Below, one piece after another: positions 44,661-54,297 of a DNA stretch of 64,000 nt. The position numbers and the translations under genes are program-made. The notes below the pieces were generated by a model, which did not search any database, was not told where the DNA came from, and saw only the letters and a list, made by a program, of their open reading frames with translations. The stretch is from Halomonas eurihalina (GTDB lineage: Bacteria > Pseudomonadota > Gammaproteobacteria > Pseudomonadales > Halomonadaceae), in contig NZ_VTPU01000003.1 of NCBI RefSeq assembly GCF_008274785.1, positions 62,001 through 126,000 of the forward strand. The letters run 5' to 3'. Each line of letters begins with the position of its first letter. Position 1 is the first letter of the stretch.

Positions 44661-44892
44661 ACTTGCGCAGAGATGCATCCAGGTGATCGACCACTTCGGC
44701 CCAGTCGGCATCCGCTTCGAGTGCTTCGCGAAGCAGTTCGGCCTGGCCCTCGTTCCAGCAGGGCGCATCGGGCAGGGCGATATCCTCGGGCAAGGGGGAG
44801 TGGCGTTCGATGAACCGCTTGATGGAAGCCGGGTCGGAGGCGAGACCGAGCTGCTCGAACAGCTCGGTGAAGGGGTGATCGGGATGCTCCAT
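44659..44892 (-). CDS. DUF2789 protein
   Basis: 77 residues, opening MEHPDHPFTELFEQLGLASD and closing EALEADADWAEVVDHLDASL, the two conserved blocks of DUF2789. GAGGAAA precedes the ATG. Small, acidic, cytosolic; function unknown. Confidence 0.88.
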   Translation of the reverse strand: MEHPDHPFTELFEQLGLASDPASIKRFIERHSPLPEDIALPDAPCWNEGQAELLREALEADADWAEVVDHLDASLRK

Positions 44893-44957
44893 GGAGGTTT
44901 CCTCTTGGCGCTGGACGGATACCCCTCACTCTAGCCGGTGACCGTGAAATTTGCTGA

Positions 44958-46025
44958 TCAATCCTCACCGATAGGCGGGGCCGTGCGCTCGCCGACCAGG
45001 GGCGTGAGAAAGCGTCGGCGTCGTTCGGTGTCATCCAGCGGTTGGGCCAGTAGGTGGACCAGCTTGGTGACGGCGGCTTCCGGGGTCATGTCGTCGCCGG
45101 ACAGCACGCCGGCATCGAGCAGGCCCTGGCCGGCGGCGTAGGCGCCGATGCTGACGCCACCGTGGGGGCACTGGCTGATGGCGGCCAGCAGCTTGCCTTC
45201 TCCGCTAGCCCGCGCGAGCACGCCCAGGATGGCCGGGTCCTCCGGCAGGTTTCCACCACCCCAGACTTCCAGCAGGGCGCCCCGAACGCGATCATCCAGC
45301 AACCAGGCCTCGAGCTGCCAGGCGGCGATGCCGGGCCAGAGGACCAGGCGTGGCACGCTGCCCTCGGCGAGGCCACTGACGTCGGGCAGCTCGAAGCGTG
45401 GTGCGCCGCGCTGGTGCCGCTCCAGGCCGCGGTCGGGGAAAAGCACGGCGTCATCGCCGACGAATTCGCCGAGCGGAGGATGGTTGGGGCTAGTGAAGGC
45501 GTCGATATGCCGGGTCTGCCATTTTCGGCTGCGTGCACCGCGCAGCAGGCGACCGGCGAAACACAGGGCGACTTCCTGCAGGCGGGCGTCGGTGGCGAAG
45601 CGCATGGCCGCTTCGATATTGCCCAGGGCATCGCTGCCCGTGCGCTCGAGTGGTGCCATGGCGCCGGTCAGGATTACCGGTCGGTCGATGCCCTGCAGTT
45701 GATAGGCCAGGCTCGAAGCCGTCCAGGCCAGGGTGTCGGTACCGTGCAGGATCACCACGCCGTCGTGAGTCAGGTAATGCTCGGCGACGATCTCCGCCAG
45801 GTCGCGCCAGTCGTTGGGAGTGGCGGCGCTGGAATCGATAGGACGAGCGGTTTCCAGGAAGTGAAAGTCCGGCAGCGCGGCTTGCCGCGCCGGAGGCAGG
45901 GCGGCCAGCGTGTGGCGCAGCCGGGTCTCGAAAGCGCGACCCGGGATCAGCCCCTGGGGACTGTCCACCATGCCAAGGGTGCCGCCGGTATAGATGACCA
46001 GCAGGGAAGCGCGGGAGGATGACAT
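44958..46025 (-). CDS. ansA: Type I L-asparaginase
   Basis: 355 residues. The first catalytic threonine is in LLVIYTGGTLGMVDS (residues 8-22) and the second in VVILHGTDTLAWTASSLAY near residue 92; TGAMAPLERTGSDALGN is the substrate-binding follow-on. There is no signal peptide, so it should be the cytosolic type that hydrolyses asparagine to aspartate and ammonia. AAGGAG lies 5 bases before the ATG. Confidence 0.94.
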   Translation of the reverse strand: MSSSRASLLVIYTGGTLGMVDSPQGLIPGRAFETRLRHTLAALPPARQAALPDFHFLETARPIDSSAATPNDWRDLAEIVAEHYLTHDGVVILHGTDTLAWTASSLAYQLQGIDRPVILTGAMAPLERTGSDALGNIEAAMRFATDARLQEVALCFAGRLLRGARSRKWQTRHIDAFTSPNHPPLGEFVGDDAVLFPDRGLERHQRGAPRFELPDVSGLAEGSVPRLVLWPGIAAWQLEAWLLDDRVRGALLEVWGGGNLPEDPAILGVLARASGEGKLLAAISQCPHGGVSIGAYAAGQGLLDAGVLSGDDMTPEAAVTKLVHLLAQPLDDTERRRRFLTPLVGERTAPPIGED

Positions 46026-46068
46026 GCGGGCTCCTTCCTGATTGAACGCGGCTCGTCACTCAGCGTGG

Positions 46069-47304
46069 TCAGCGGTAGTCGCGAATGAGCAGCCGGCCTT
46101 CGGTGTCGGTTTCCAGGCGGCGATTGCGGCCGGCCAGCAGGGCGAAGATGGCAGCTACCATGACGATGCCCAGCAGCAGCAGATTGATGGTGAGCAGCCC
46201 AAGCTTGAACTCCAGCATCATGCCCACGGCCAGGGGTCCCAGGGCCGCCAGGGTATAGCCGCCGCCCTGGGCGAGCCCCGAGAGCTTGCCGGCAAGGCGC
46301 GAGTCGGCGGTGCGCAGCACGATCAGCGTCAGCGCCAGGCTGAAGCTGCCGCCCTGACCGAGCCCCAGCAGGGTGATGCCGACCCAGCGCCAGCGTTCGG
46401 GGCCGAGCAGCAGCAGGGTGAGGCCCGAGGCCACCATCAGCAGCAATAGCAGCAGAGCCGGCCGCTGATCGCGGCCCAGGCGGGCCAGCCAGGGGGCGGC
46501 CAGGGCCGAGACCAGTTGAACCATCACCGAGGCGGCCATCATCCAGCCGGCTTTGGCTTCGTCATAGCCTCGAACGATCAGCAGGGTGGGCAACCAGCCG
46601 AAGACGATATAGGCCAGCGAGGATTGCGAGCCCATCAGTATCATGACCTGCCAGGCTAGCGGCTGGCGCAGCAGGTCTCGGGTGTTCCCGGTACGTGGCG
46701 GACGGACCGCCGGGCTGCCCGGCTGGGGCATCAGTACCAGCCAGGCGATCAGTGCCGCCAGAGCGAGCCCGGCCCAGGCCACCAGGGCCAAAGGCCAGCC
46801 GCCGAAGGCATTGGCCAGCGGAATGCTCAGGCCAGCTCCCAGGGCGCCGCCGAGGCACAATGCCATGGTGTAGACGCCGGTCATCAGGTCGGCGCCCTTG
46901 GGAAGTTCACGCTTGACCAGGGCCGGCAGCAGGCTGCCGGCCACGCCGATACCGGCGCCGACCAGCAGGGTGCCGGCAAACAGCCAGTTCGGAGTGGCCA
47001 GGCCGCGCAGCCCCAGTCCCAGCGCCAGGACCAGCAAGGCGAGCGACAGGGTGCGCTCTGGGCCGAGGCGGCGCGACAGCCAGGGCGCGAGAGGCGCGAA
47101 CAGGCCGAGGCAGAGCACGGGCAGGGTGGTCAAGGCGCCGATGCCCGCCGCGGTCAGGTCGGTCTGGGCCTGGACGCGTGGCAGCAAGGGTGCCAATGAC
47201 GAGAGCGCCGGCCTCAGGTTGAGGCCGACCAGGATCATCAGGAAGAAGAAGGCCGCTGGATGCAGGGTTCTTTCGGCTGCGGCGCTGGTGTGTGAATTCG
47301 ACAT
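46069..47304 (-). CDS. MFS transporter, CynX/NimT-like
   Basis: 411 residues with about twelve transmembrane segments, started at MSNSHTSAAAERTLHPAAFF (a longer frame has no support). FFFLMILVGLNLRPALSSLAPLLPRV at the first helix is typical of the CynX/NimT (cyanate or 2-nitroimidazole exporter) subgroup; the loop WLSRRLGPERTLSLALLVLA is the MFS A-motif region. Substrate unknown. It starts 4 bases after the stop of the 47309 gene, so the two form an operon. Confidence 0.88.
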   Translation of the reverse strand: MSNSHTSAAAERTLHPAAFFFLMILVGLNLRPALSSLAPLLPRVQAQTDLTAAGIGALTTLPVLCLGLFAPLAPWLSRRLGPERTLSLALLVLALGLGLRGLATPNWLFAGTLLVGAGIGVAGSLLPALVKRELPKGADLMTGVYTMALCLGGALGAGLSIPLANAFGGWPLALVAWAGLALAALIAWLVLMPQPGSPAVRPPRTGNTRDLLRQPLAWQVMILMGSQSSLAYIVFGWLPTLLIVRGYDEAKAGWMMAASVMVQLVSALAAPWLARLGRDQRPALLLLLLMVASGLTLLLLGPERWRWVGITLLGLGQGGSFSLALTLIVLRTADSRLAGKLSGLAQGGGYTLAALGPLAVGMMLEFKLGLLTINLLLLGIVMVAAIFALLAGRNRRLETDTEGRLLIRDYR

Positions 47305-47308
47305 GGGC

Positions 47309-47809
47309 TTACTTGAGATGTGGACGCAGATCGCCCCGGGCGCTGTCGAGCAGGGTGATGAACTGGATGTCACCGCTGCTGTCGATGCGGTCGACCCTGG
47401 CCATGCTGGCCATTCCCTGATTCATCTTCAATTGCTCGAAGATTTCCAGGGTCAGTTTCTCGGCGGGGAGATCGCCTGGATTCAACAAGCCGTCTTCGAG
47501 GGTGAAGGTTGGCAGCAGGGTGGCGCGCACCCGTGTCATGCCACCTTCCGCCAGTACTCGACGCACGAACAGCCAGCCTTCGCAGGTCAGGGCCTGTTCG
47601 TCGTGTTCGCGCAGGAAGAGCGTGCGGTAGCAGGCGCCCTCGCTGGCGGCTTTCTCGGCCATGCTGCGATAGGCCTCGGTCATGCGCGTTGCCGAGACCC
47701 GGGCCTTTTCGAGTTCGCGCAGGGCGGCACTGTGTTCGCGCTCGAGCTGGGCCTGGCGCTGAAAGGTGAGCCAGCGGCGGTAGTCGCGGATCAGGTGTTG
47801 GGTGTCCAT
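47309..47809 (-). CDS. Hypothetical cytosolic protein upstream of MFS gene
   Basis: 166 residues. The N-terminal half is a long charged helix (RRWLTFQRQAQLEREHSAAL, then RELEKARVSATRM) likely to form a coiled coil; the C-terminal half is a beta-rich segment (TRVRATLLPTFTLEDGLL). There is no signal peptide or membrane segment and the family is not recognised. The tight spacing to the transporter gene suggests a shared function. Confidence 0.65.
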   Translation of the reverse strand: MDTQHLIRDYRRWLTFQRQAQLEREHSAALRELEKARVSATRMTEAYRSMAEKAASEGACYRTLFLREHDEQALTCEGWLFVRRVLAEGGMTRVRATLLPTFTLEDGLLNPGDLPAEKLTLEIFEQLKMNQGMASMARVDRIDSSGDIQFITLLDSARGDLRPHLK

Positions 47810-47895
47810 GGCGTTCCTTGCAAATCCAAGTATAGAGATGAGGACTATGGCGGATCACCGTCGCACAAGTCGCGGTGTTCCGCCACATTGGATGG

Positions 47896-49212
47896 CTAGG
47901 CCTGCTGGCGCTTCTGGCCGCCACGACGCTGACGCTTACGCCCGGAGGGGGCATCGCGATTGGCTGTGTTGTTACCGCCAGCGTTGTTACTGCCAGCGTT
48001 GCGGTTGCCGCCGCCGTTACCGCCGCGACCGCGTCCACGCCCGCCACGGCCGTTCTCGATCGGCTCCGGCTTGGCGTTGGGGTCCGGTTCGAAGCCCGGC
48101 TCGATATGCTTGACCAGGTCGCGCTTGATCAGCTTCTCGATGTTCTTGAGCAAGCCGTGCTCGTCGACGCAGACCAGCGATACGGCCTGGCCTTCGTTGC
48201 CGGCGCGCCCGGTGCGGCCGATACGGTGGACATAGTCCTCGGCGACGTTGGGCAGCTCGAAGTTGACCACATGCGGCAACTCGTCGATGTCGAGCCCGCG
48301 GGCGGCGATGTCGGTGGCCACCAGAACCTGCAGGTCGCCGGACTTGAAGGCCGACAATGCCTTGGTGCGGGCCGACTGGCTCTTGTTGCCATGGATCGCC
48401 ATGGCCGGGATGTCGCGCTTGCCAAGATGCTCTGCCAGGCGGTTGGCCCCGTGCTTGGTGCGGGTGAAGACCAGCACCTGGAACCAGCGTTGTGACTGGA
48501 TCAGGTGTGCCAGCAGTTCGCGCTTCTTCTCGCGGTCGACCCGGTAGACGGCCTGCTCGACGGTCTCGGCGGTGGTGTTGCGCCGCGCCACCTCGATCAG
48601 CGTTGGACGGTCGAGCAACTGGTTGGCCAGCGTCTGGATCTCGTTGGAGAAGGTTGCCGAGAACAGCAGGTTCTGGCGCTTGGCGGGAAGCAGCTTGAGA
48701 ACCTTGCGAATGTCGTGGATGAAGCCCATGTCGAGCATGCGGTCGGCTTCGTCCAGCACCAGGGTTTCAACGCCGGAGAGATCGACGTGGCCCTGTTGCT
48801 GAAGGTCGAGCAGGCGGCCCGGTGTGGCCACCAGGATATCCAGCCCCGGACGAATGGCATCCACTTGGGGTTGCTGGCCGACACCGCCGAAGATGACGTG
48901 CGAGGTCAGCGACAGGTGTTGGCCGTAGTCGCGCACGCTTTCACCGACCTGGGCGGCGAGTTCGCGCGTGGGTGTCAGCACCAGGGCGCGTACGCCGCGC
49001 TTGGCGGGGCGCTTGCCGTCGGCCAGGCGCTGGAGCATCGGCAGGGTGAAGCCGGCGGTCTTGCCGGTGCCGGTCTGGGCACTGGCCAGTAGATCACCGC
49101 CCTCGAGAACGGCGGGAATGGCCTGGCGCTGGATCGGGGTCGGCTCGGTATAGCCCTGGGCCTCGATGGCGCTCAGGAGTTCGGCCCGCAGGCCTAGGTC
49201 GGAAAAGCTCAT
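47896..49212 (-). CDS. rhlE: DEAD-box ATP-dependent RNA helicase, RhlE-like
   Basis: 438 residues. All helicase motifs are visible: Q motif [14 protein letters not shown], motif I AQTGTGKT (residues 45-52), Ia [42 protein letters not shown] and [12 protein letters not shown]. The tail after residue 375 is basic and Gly/Asn/Arg-rich with RGG-like runs that bind RNA. RhlE proteins work in ribosome assembly and mRNA decay, often more at low temperature. Confidence 0.93.
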   Translation of the reverse strand: MSFSDLGLRAELLSAIEAQGYTEPTPIQRQAIPAVLEGGDLLASAQTGTGKTAGFTLPMLQRLADGKRPAKRGVRALVLTPTRELAAQVGESVRDYGQHLSLTSHVIFGGVGQQPQVDAIRPGLDILVATPGRLLDLQQQGHVDLSGVETLVLDEADRMLDMGFIHDIRKVLKLLPAKRQNLLFSATFSNEIQTLANQLLDRPTLIEVARRNTTAETVEQAVYRVDREKKRELLAHLIQSQRWFQVLVFTRTKHGANRLAEHLGKRDIPAMAIHGNKSQSARTKALSAFKSGDLQVLVATDIAARGLDIDELPHVVNFELPNVAEDYVHRIGRTGRAGNEGQAVSLVCVDEHGLLKNIEKLIKRDLVKHIEPGFEPDPNAKPEPIENGRGGRGRGRGGNGGGNRNAGSNNAGGNNTANRDAPSGRKRQRRGGQKRQQA

Positions 49213-49335
49213 GCAGTCTCCGCAGCAACGTCTCGATCCGTGCCGGCCGCCTCGGGCGACCGGCCAGTCCCGGATCGGGACGTGGGAATAGGGTCAGACG
49301 CGGCAGGAGGGACCAGCGATGCCGCGAGTGGCGGT

Positions 49336-49341
49336 ATTATG
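49336..49341 (-). promoter_or_regulatory. Possible extended -10 element for rhlE
   Basis: On the minus strand TGGCATAAT combines a TGN extension with CATAAT (five of six). No good -35 is present. Confidence 0.25.
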
Positions 49342-49355
49342 CCATAGTCGTACGC

Positions 49356-49946
49356 TCAACGCAGCCGTTCGATCGCCGTGGCCAGCCGGTCGGCGAGGCG
49401 GTCCAGATCCTGTCCCAGCGCCTGGACCAGGGCCGGATAGCCATCGGCCTCGAGCGGCGTGGTCAGACTGAAAGGCGTCAAGGACAGCAGTTCACCATCA
49501 GCGTCGCGGAGTTGCCAGCGCCCCTCGGCCACGGCCATGCCGTCATGGCGCCCCTGGAAACGGTCCATCTCGAGTCGCAGGCTCAGGGGCGCGTCGCCCC
49601 GAGCGGTGTCGCCGTCGAGCATGATCCGTGTATCGGGCAGGCGGGTGGCCAGCCGGTCACGCAGCCCGCGTTCGAGCTGGCGGCCCAGCGGCTCGGCCCA
49701 CTGGTGCCCCTTGGCTTGCTGGATGGTGATGTCGTCGAGTTGGAAGACGATGCCTTCCACGTCGAGATAGCGTGCCAGCCGGATGGGGCGTATCACCAGC
49801 AGCCGATCGGCCGAGGTATCGATGGCATCGTCCGCCAGCGGTGCGTCGGGCAGGGTGTAGTGAGTCGGCGGCGTGCCGCCGGTGGCGCAACCGCTCAGCC
49901 AGAGGGCCGCCAGGGAGGCGGCGAACAGATTGGCGAGACGCATCAT
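49356..49946 (-). CDS. pqiC: PqiC-type outer-membrane lipoprotein
   Basis: 196 residues with signal peptide and lipobox LSGC (Cys21). The PqiC/ABC-type auxiliary lipoprotein fold shows YTLPDAPLADDA, then RLLVIRPIRLARYLDVEGIV and LTTPLEADGYPALVQALG. PqiC anchors the PqiB tunnel at the outer membrane. It overlaps the end of pqiB by 4 bases. Confidence 0.93.
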   Translation of the reverse strand: MMRLANLFAASLAALWLSGCATGGTPPTHYTLPDAPLADDAIDTSADRLLVIRPIRLARYLDVEGIVFQLDDITIQQAKGHQWAEPLGRQLERGLRDRLATRLPDTRIMLDGDTARGDAPLSLRLEMDRFQGRHDGMAVAEGRWQLRDADGELLSLTPFSLTTPLEADGYPALVQALGQDLDRLADRLATAIERLR

Positions 49947-51625
49947 GGCTGGCTCCTTGTGTCGGGGGCACGGGGCGTCGGGTCCTCGGCGTCGATGCTG
50001 TCGAACAGTAGCGCCCTGGGGTCTTCACTGATCTTGCGTGCCGCGGGTTGCAGGTCGCGCATCAGGCGCTCGACCTGATCCAGGGTGTCGGTCAGCTCGC
50101 GATAGGCGGGTGAGTCGGCAGACACCCCTTCCAAGGTGGTTTGCAACTCCTGGAGAGTGGCGTTGAGATTACCCGGCAGCTCCCGGGTGCCGGGGTCGTC
50201 GAGCAGGCCCTGCATGCTGGCGGTCAGCTTGCGGACTTCCTCGAGCATGGCCTGCGATGTCGTCAGGTTGTCTTCCAGGCCGGTGAGGATCGGCGCGACC
50301 TCGAGAGCATTGAGCTTGTCGAGCAGGGCCGTGACCTGCGACTGGATCTGCGCCAGTCCCGAGGACGCGGTGGGGAAGACGGTGCGTTCGGCGAAGGTTT
50401 CCGGCTCATACTCGCCGGCACGCTGATCATCGAAGGTTAGATCAACGAACAAGGCGCCCGTCAGCAGGCTGCCGTTCTTGAGGGAGGCGCGCAGGCCGAG
50501 GTCGAACAGACGATCGAAGCGCTCGCGCCATTCGTCGAGGTCCAGGTCCTGATCGTCGATGCCCAGGCGTTGCGGCTCGATACGAATCAGCACCGGAATG
50601 GCCAGGCGGTCACGATTGTCCGGCTGCGGTGCGGTGAAGTTCCAGGGGACGCTGGTGACCGTACCGATACGCACGCCGCGGAATTCTACCGGCGCACCCT
50701 TCGAGAGGCCGCGGATGGTGTCCTCGATCAGCAGCACGTACTCGAGGTAGCGGTCGAAGGTGCCCTGGCGAGCGCTTTCCTCGTCGGCGAAAAGCTTGAA
50801 GGTGGTGTCGGGTTCCACGGTCTCGCCCCGCGGGAGATCCTCGGGCACCCCGAAAGTGACGCCGCCACCCAGCAGCGCTTCGATGGATTCGACCTGGACG
50901 CGGACACCCTGGGAGTCGAGCCGAAGGTCGATGCCGCTGCTGCTCCAGAAGCGGGTGTTGGACGTGATCAGGCGGTGATAGGGACTCTCGATGAAGATGC
51001 GGTGGTGCATCTGTCGAGTCTCGACGTCGAAGTCGGCCTGTTCGACACGGCCCACGGTGAAGCCCTGGAAGGTGATGGGGTCGCCGACGCTGAGGGCATT
51101 GCCGACCTGGCTTACCAGGTTGATGCGCAACCCCTCGGCGCCGGGCGGGGCCACGGGGGGTTGATCCCGAACCTCGAAGGTGCGTGCTTCCTCGTGGCTC
51201 TGTCCGGGTTCGAGCTGCAGGTAAGCGCCGGACAACACGGTGTTGAGGCCGCTGATGCCCTCGCGGCCGATTCGGGGTTTGACCACCCAGAAGCTGCTGT
51301 CCTCGACCAGCATGGACGTGGCCTGGGTCTTCATGCGGGCCTTGATGACGACGTTCGACTGATCTGCCGAGAGGGAGACGGATTCGACCTGGCCGACTTC
51401 GACATTGCGCGTCTTGATCAGGGTCTTGCCGGCCTCGATGCCATCGGCACTGTCCATGGTCAGGGTGATCACGGGGCCGCGGCTGGCATAGTTGTCATAT
51501 ACCAGCCAGGCGCCGATCAGCAGCGCCACGATGGGGACGATCCAGATCGGTGACAGCCGGGCCTGGCGCGTAGTGCGGGCGCGATGCTCGTCATCCCGAT
51601 CAGTGTCGACGGAACTGTCGTTCAT
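49943..51625 (-). CDS. pqiB: PqiB-type MCE lipid-transport protein
   Basis: 560 residues with an N-terminal membrane anchor (SPIWIVPIVALLIGAWLVYD). Three MCE domains follow, with starts near GPVITLTMDSADGIEAGKT (about residue 50), LRINLVSQVGNALSVGDPIT (about 165) and VLLIEDTIRGLSKGAPVEFR (about 290). A long helical tail with LDKLNALEVAPILTGLEDNL builds the periplasmic needle. PqiB spans the periplasm between PqiA and PqiC and moves lipids between membranes. Confidence 0.95.
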   Translation of the reverse strand: MNDSSVDTDRDDEHRARTTRQARLSPIWIVPIVALLIGAWLVYDNYASRGPVITLTMDSADGIEAGKTLIKTRNVEVGQVESVSLSADQSNVVIKARMKTQATSMLVEDSSFWVVKPRIGREGISGLNTVLSGAYLQLEPGQSHEEARTFEVRDQPPVAPPGAEGLRINLVSQVGNALSVGDPITFQGFTVGRVEQADFDVETRQMHHRIFIESPYHRLITSNTRFWSSSGIDLRLDSQGVRVQVESIEALLGGGVTFGVPEDLPRGETVEPDTTFKLFADEESARQGTFDRYLEYVLLIEDTIRGLSKGAPVEFRGVRIGTVTSVPWNFTAPQPDNRDRLAIPVLIRIEPQRLGIDDQDLDLDEWRERFDRLFDLGLRASLKNGSLLTGALFVDLTFDDQRAGEYEPETFAERTVFPTASSGLAQIQSQVTALLDKLNALEVAPILTGLEDNLTTSQAMLEEVRKLTASMQGLLDDPGTRELPGNLNATLQELQTTLEGVSADSPAYRELTDTLDQVERLMRDLQPAARKISEDPRALLFDSIDAEDPTPRAPDTRSQP

Positions 51626-51655
51626 GGAGCGCTTCCTTGTTGCATATAAGGTGTT

Positions 51656-52963
51656 TCATGTAAGGCGTTTCCGGTGAGGTGCGACCGGATCGTCCCAGAT
51701 CAGCCGGGGATCGAAGCTCATGGCGGCCAGCATGGTGATCACCACCACGGCGCCGAAGGCCAGGGCGGCGGGGCCAGGGGTGATCGACATCAGGTTGCCG
51801 GCGCGAATCAGGGCCACCAGGATCGCCACCACGAAGATATCGACCATCGACCAGCGTCCGATGAATTCGGTGAGGCGATACAGTCGGGTACGGGCCATGG
51901 CGTTCATGCGGTGGGCACGCGGAGCCACCAGGCACAGCCAGGAAAGGGCGATCAGCTTGCCGAGGGGCACGATCACGCTGGCCACCAGGATCACCAGGGC
52001 CACTGGCCAGGACCCCATCTCCAGCAACTGAACCACGCCGCCGATGATGGTGGAAGGATTGGGCCGACCGAGGCTGGTGGTGGTCATGATCGGGTAGACG
52101 TTGGCCGGGATGTAGAGCACGGCGGCGGCGGCGAGCAGGGCCCAGGTGCGTTGCAGGCTGTGGGGGCGGCGCGCGTGCAGGCGTTCACCGCAGCGTTGGC
52201 AGCGGCCCTTGCCTCGGGCATCGAGGCGGTTGACGAGCCCGCAGGTGGCGCAGCCGGTTAGCCCCTGGCCGGCAGCGGTTTCACCGGTACGGCTGCCTTC
52301 CGGGGCGTTGGGTTCGCCGGCCAGGGCGAACCATAGCCAGTCCCGGTCCACGGACTGAGTGGTGGCGAGCAGCAGTACCACGAAAGCGCCGAAGGCCCAG
52401 AATCCGGGGCCGAGCTCGATCTCGGCGAGCCCGGCGATCTTGATCAGGCTGACCAAAGTGCCGATGAGAAAGACATCGGCCATCATCCAGGGTTGCAAGT
52501 GTGCCAGCGAGCGGGCTATACCTCGGCTGGCCGGCAGGGGGGAACCGCGTAGCAGCCCCGTCTGCAACCAGACCACGCCGATGAGGTAGAGGGTGGGCAG
52601 CACCAGGATGGTCAGCAGCACGGCGATGGCCACCAGTGGTTCGTGGTAGCCGATCAGTTGAGTGGCCGACTGGGTCAGTTCGATACGATTGCCCACGCCC
52701 CGAACGCTGAAGCCGAGAAAGGGGTAGGTCACCGCCAGGGCGAGCGTTACCAGCGAGGCCAGCGCCAGTGCCATGCTGCGCTGGGCGGGATAGCGATGGC
52801 GACGCACCTCGGCATGGTCGCAGCGCGGACAGGTCGCCTGCTCGCCGGAGCGTAGTGGGGGGAGAGCCATCAGCCAGTCGCACTCGTGACAGGCGCGCAG
52901 GCGCCGACGCGAATGTCGCGTCTCGGGTGGGGCCTGGTCGACAAGTGGCGCCCCTCTGAGCAT
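51656..52963 (-). CDS. pqiA: PqiA-type inner-membrane protein
   Basis: Two tandem PqiA domains, each beginning with a zinc-ribbon-like CxxC pair (CHECDW..CPRCD, and CATCG..CQRCG) followed by four transmembrane helices. PqiA is the inner-membrane part of the PqiABC lipid-transport system. The start is uncertain: ATG at 52963 lacks a clear ribosome site, while a GTG at 52993 has GGAGG 11 bases upstream. pqiB follows after 30 bases. Confidence 0.92.
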   Translation of the reverse strand: MLRGAPLVDQAPPETRHSRRRLRACHECDWLMALPPLRSGEQATCPRCDHAEVRRHRYPAQRSMALALASLVTLALAVTYPFLGFSVRGVGNRIELTQSATQLIGYHEPLVAIAVLLTILVLPTLYLIGVVWLQTGLLRGSPLPASRGIARSLAHLQPWMMADVFLIGTLVSLIKIAGLAEIELGPGFWAFGAFVVLLLATTQSVDRDWLWFALAGEPNAPEGSRTGETAAGQGLTGCATCGLVNRLDARGKGRCQRCGERLHARRPHSLQRTWALLAAAAVLYIPANVYPIMTTTSLGRPNPSTIIGGVVQLLEMGSWPVALVILVASVIVPLGKLIALSWLCLVAPRAHRMNAMARTRLYRLTEFIGRWSMVDIFVVAILVALIRAGNLMSITPGPAALAFGAVVVITMLAAMSFDPRLIWDDPVAPHRKRLT

Positions 52964-53103
52964 GGTGATGGGTTGCAAAGCCGGCCTTGGCACTAGGCGA
53001 TCATCCTCCTCGCACCGGATTGAATCCAATCCCAAGTGTGTCACGTTGACGCCGGGGGGGCCATAGGCAAACATACAAACCCGAATGTTCTAATGGAGGT
53101 GCC

Positions 53104-54087
53104 ATGATGCTTCCCGTTCTGGCGGTGGTGGCGGGGCTGGTTCTGTTGATGTGGAGCGCCGAGCGCTTCGTCGATGGTGCGGCGTCGACCTCGTCACACC
53201 TTGGGCTGTCGCCCCTGCTGATCGGGATGCTGGTGATTGGCTTTGGCACCTCGGCGCCCGAGCTGGTGGTCTCGGTCATCGCGGCGGCCGAGAACAACCC
53301 TGGTCTGGCGCTGGGCAATGCCTATGGCTCGAACATCGTCAACATCGGCCTGATTCTCGGCCTGGTGGCGTTGATTTCGCCGCTTGCCGTGCACTCGAGC
53401 ATGATTTGCCGCGAACTGCCGGTCCTGGGGGGCGTGACCCTGCTTTCGGCGCTGCTGCTGCTGGGCGGCGTGCTGGGTCGGTTCGAAGGAGGACTGCTGC
53501 TGCTGATCCTCGTGGCTTTCATCGGGTTCAGCATATGGCAGGCCTTGAAGGCGCCCGAGGATGCGATGTCCGCGGATACCGAACAGGATATTGCCTCCCA
53601 TCCGATGTCGCTGCGCACCGGATTGCTCTGGACGGCCTTCGGCCTGTTGCTGCTGGTGGTCAGCTCGCGCCTGCTGGTGTGGGGGGCGGTGTCCATTGCC
53701 CAGAGCTTTGGGGTCAGCGATCTGATTATCGGATTGACGGTGGTGGCCGTGGGAACGTCCTTGCCCGAGCTTGCCTCTTCGATCAGTGCCCTGCGGCGTG
53801 GCGAACACGATCTGGTGCTGGGCAACGTGGTGGGCTCCAACCTGTTCAATACGCTGGGCGTGGTGGGATTGGCCGCTCTGATCACACCGATCGAGGTGGC
53901 GCGCGAGGTGCTACTGCGTGACTGGACGCTGATGATGGCCATGACTGTCCTGATGACGGTCTTCGCGATGGGCTGGCGGAACCGTGCAGGACGGATCAAT
54001 CGACTCGAAGGTGGGGTGCTGCTGGCCATGTCTCTGACCTATACCGGTTTCATGATCAGCCTGGTCATGCAGGGGGGCGCGGTCTAG
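53104..54087 (+). CDS. Calcium/sodium antiporter, YrbG family
   Basis: 327 residues in two inverted halves. The ion-binding alpha repeats are GFGTSAPELVVSVIAAAENN with LALGNAYGSNIVNIGLILGL, and VAVGTSLPELASSISALRRG with LVLGNVVGSNLFNTLGVVGL. About ten transmembrane helices. It exchanges Ca2+ (or another cation) for Na+ or H+, plausible for a halophile. GGAGGTG precedes the ATG. Confidence 0.93.
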   Translation: MMLPVLAVVAGLVLLMWSAERFVDGAASTSSHLGLSPLLIGMLVIGFGTSAPELVVSVIAAAENNPGLALGNAYGSNIVNIGLILGLVALISPLAVHSSMICRELPVLGGVTLLSALLLLGGVLGRFEGGLLLLILVAFIGFSIWQALKAPEDAMSADTEQDIASHPMSLRTGLLWTAFGLLLLVVSSRLLVWGAVSIAQSFGVSDLIIGLTVVAVGTSLPELASSISALRRGEHDLVLGNVVGSNLFNTLGVVGLAALITPIEVAREVLLRDWTLMMAMTVLMTVFAMGWRNRAGRINRLEGGVLLAMSLTYTGFMISLVMQGGAV

Positions 54088-54121
54088 CCACCTGCGACAA
54101 TACGCTGACCACCTGCGACAA
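54088..54121. promoter_or_regulatory. 13-bp direct repeat spaced by 21 bases upstream of cydA
   Basis: CCACCTGCGACAA occurs at 54088-54100 and 54109-54121, immediately after the antiporter stop. The 21-base period equals two helical turns, so both sites would face the same side of DNA. Confidence 0.45.
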
Positions 54122-54297
54122 CGCGACGCTCTGGAATTTCCGGCTTTAGGGATAGCATGAACCTAGGCGAGCGAGGCCATGTGATGGGGGTGCCCGGGAC
54201 AGGCCGTAACCCCAGGTCGTTTCTATCGTCTAGGCTGTTGCATGAGCGGAGGCTTAAACGCTTCTGTTTGTCCTGAGTAGGGAATCTGGAGTCTGCC

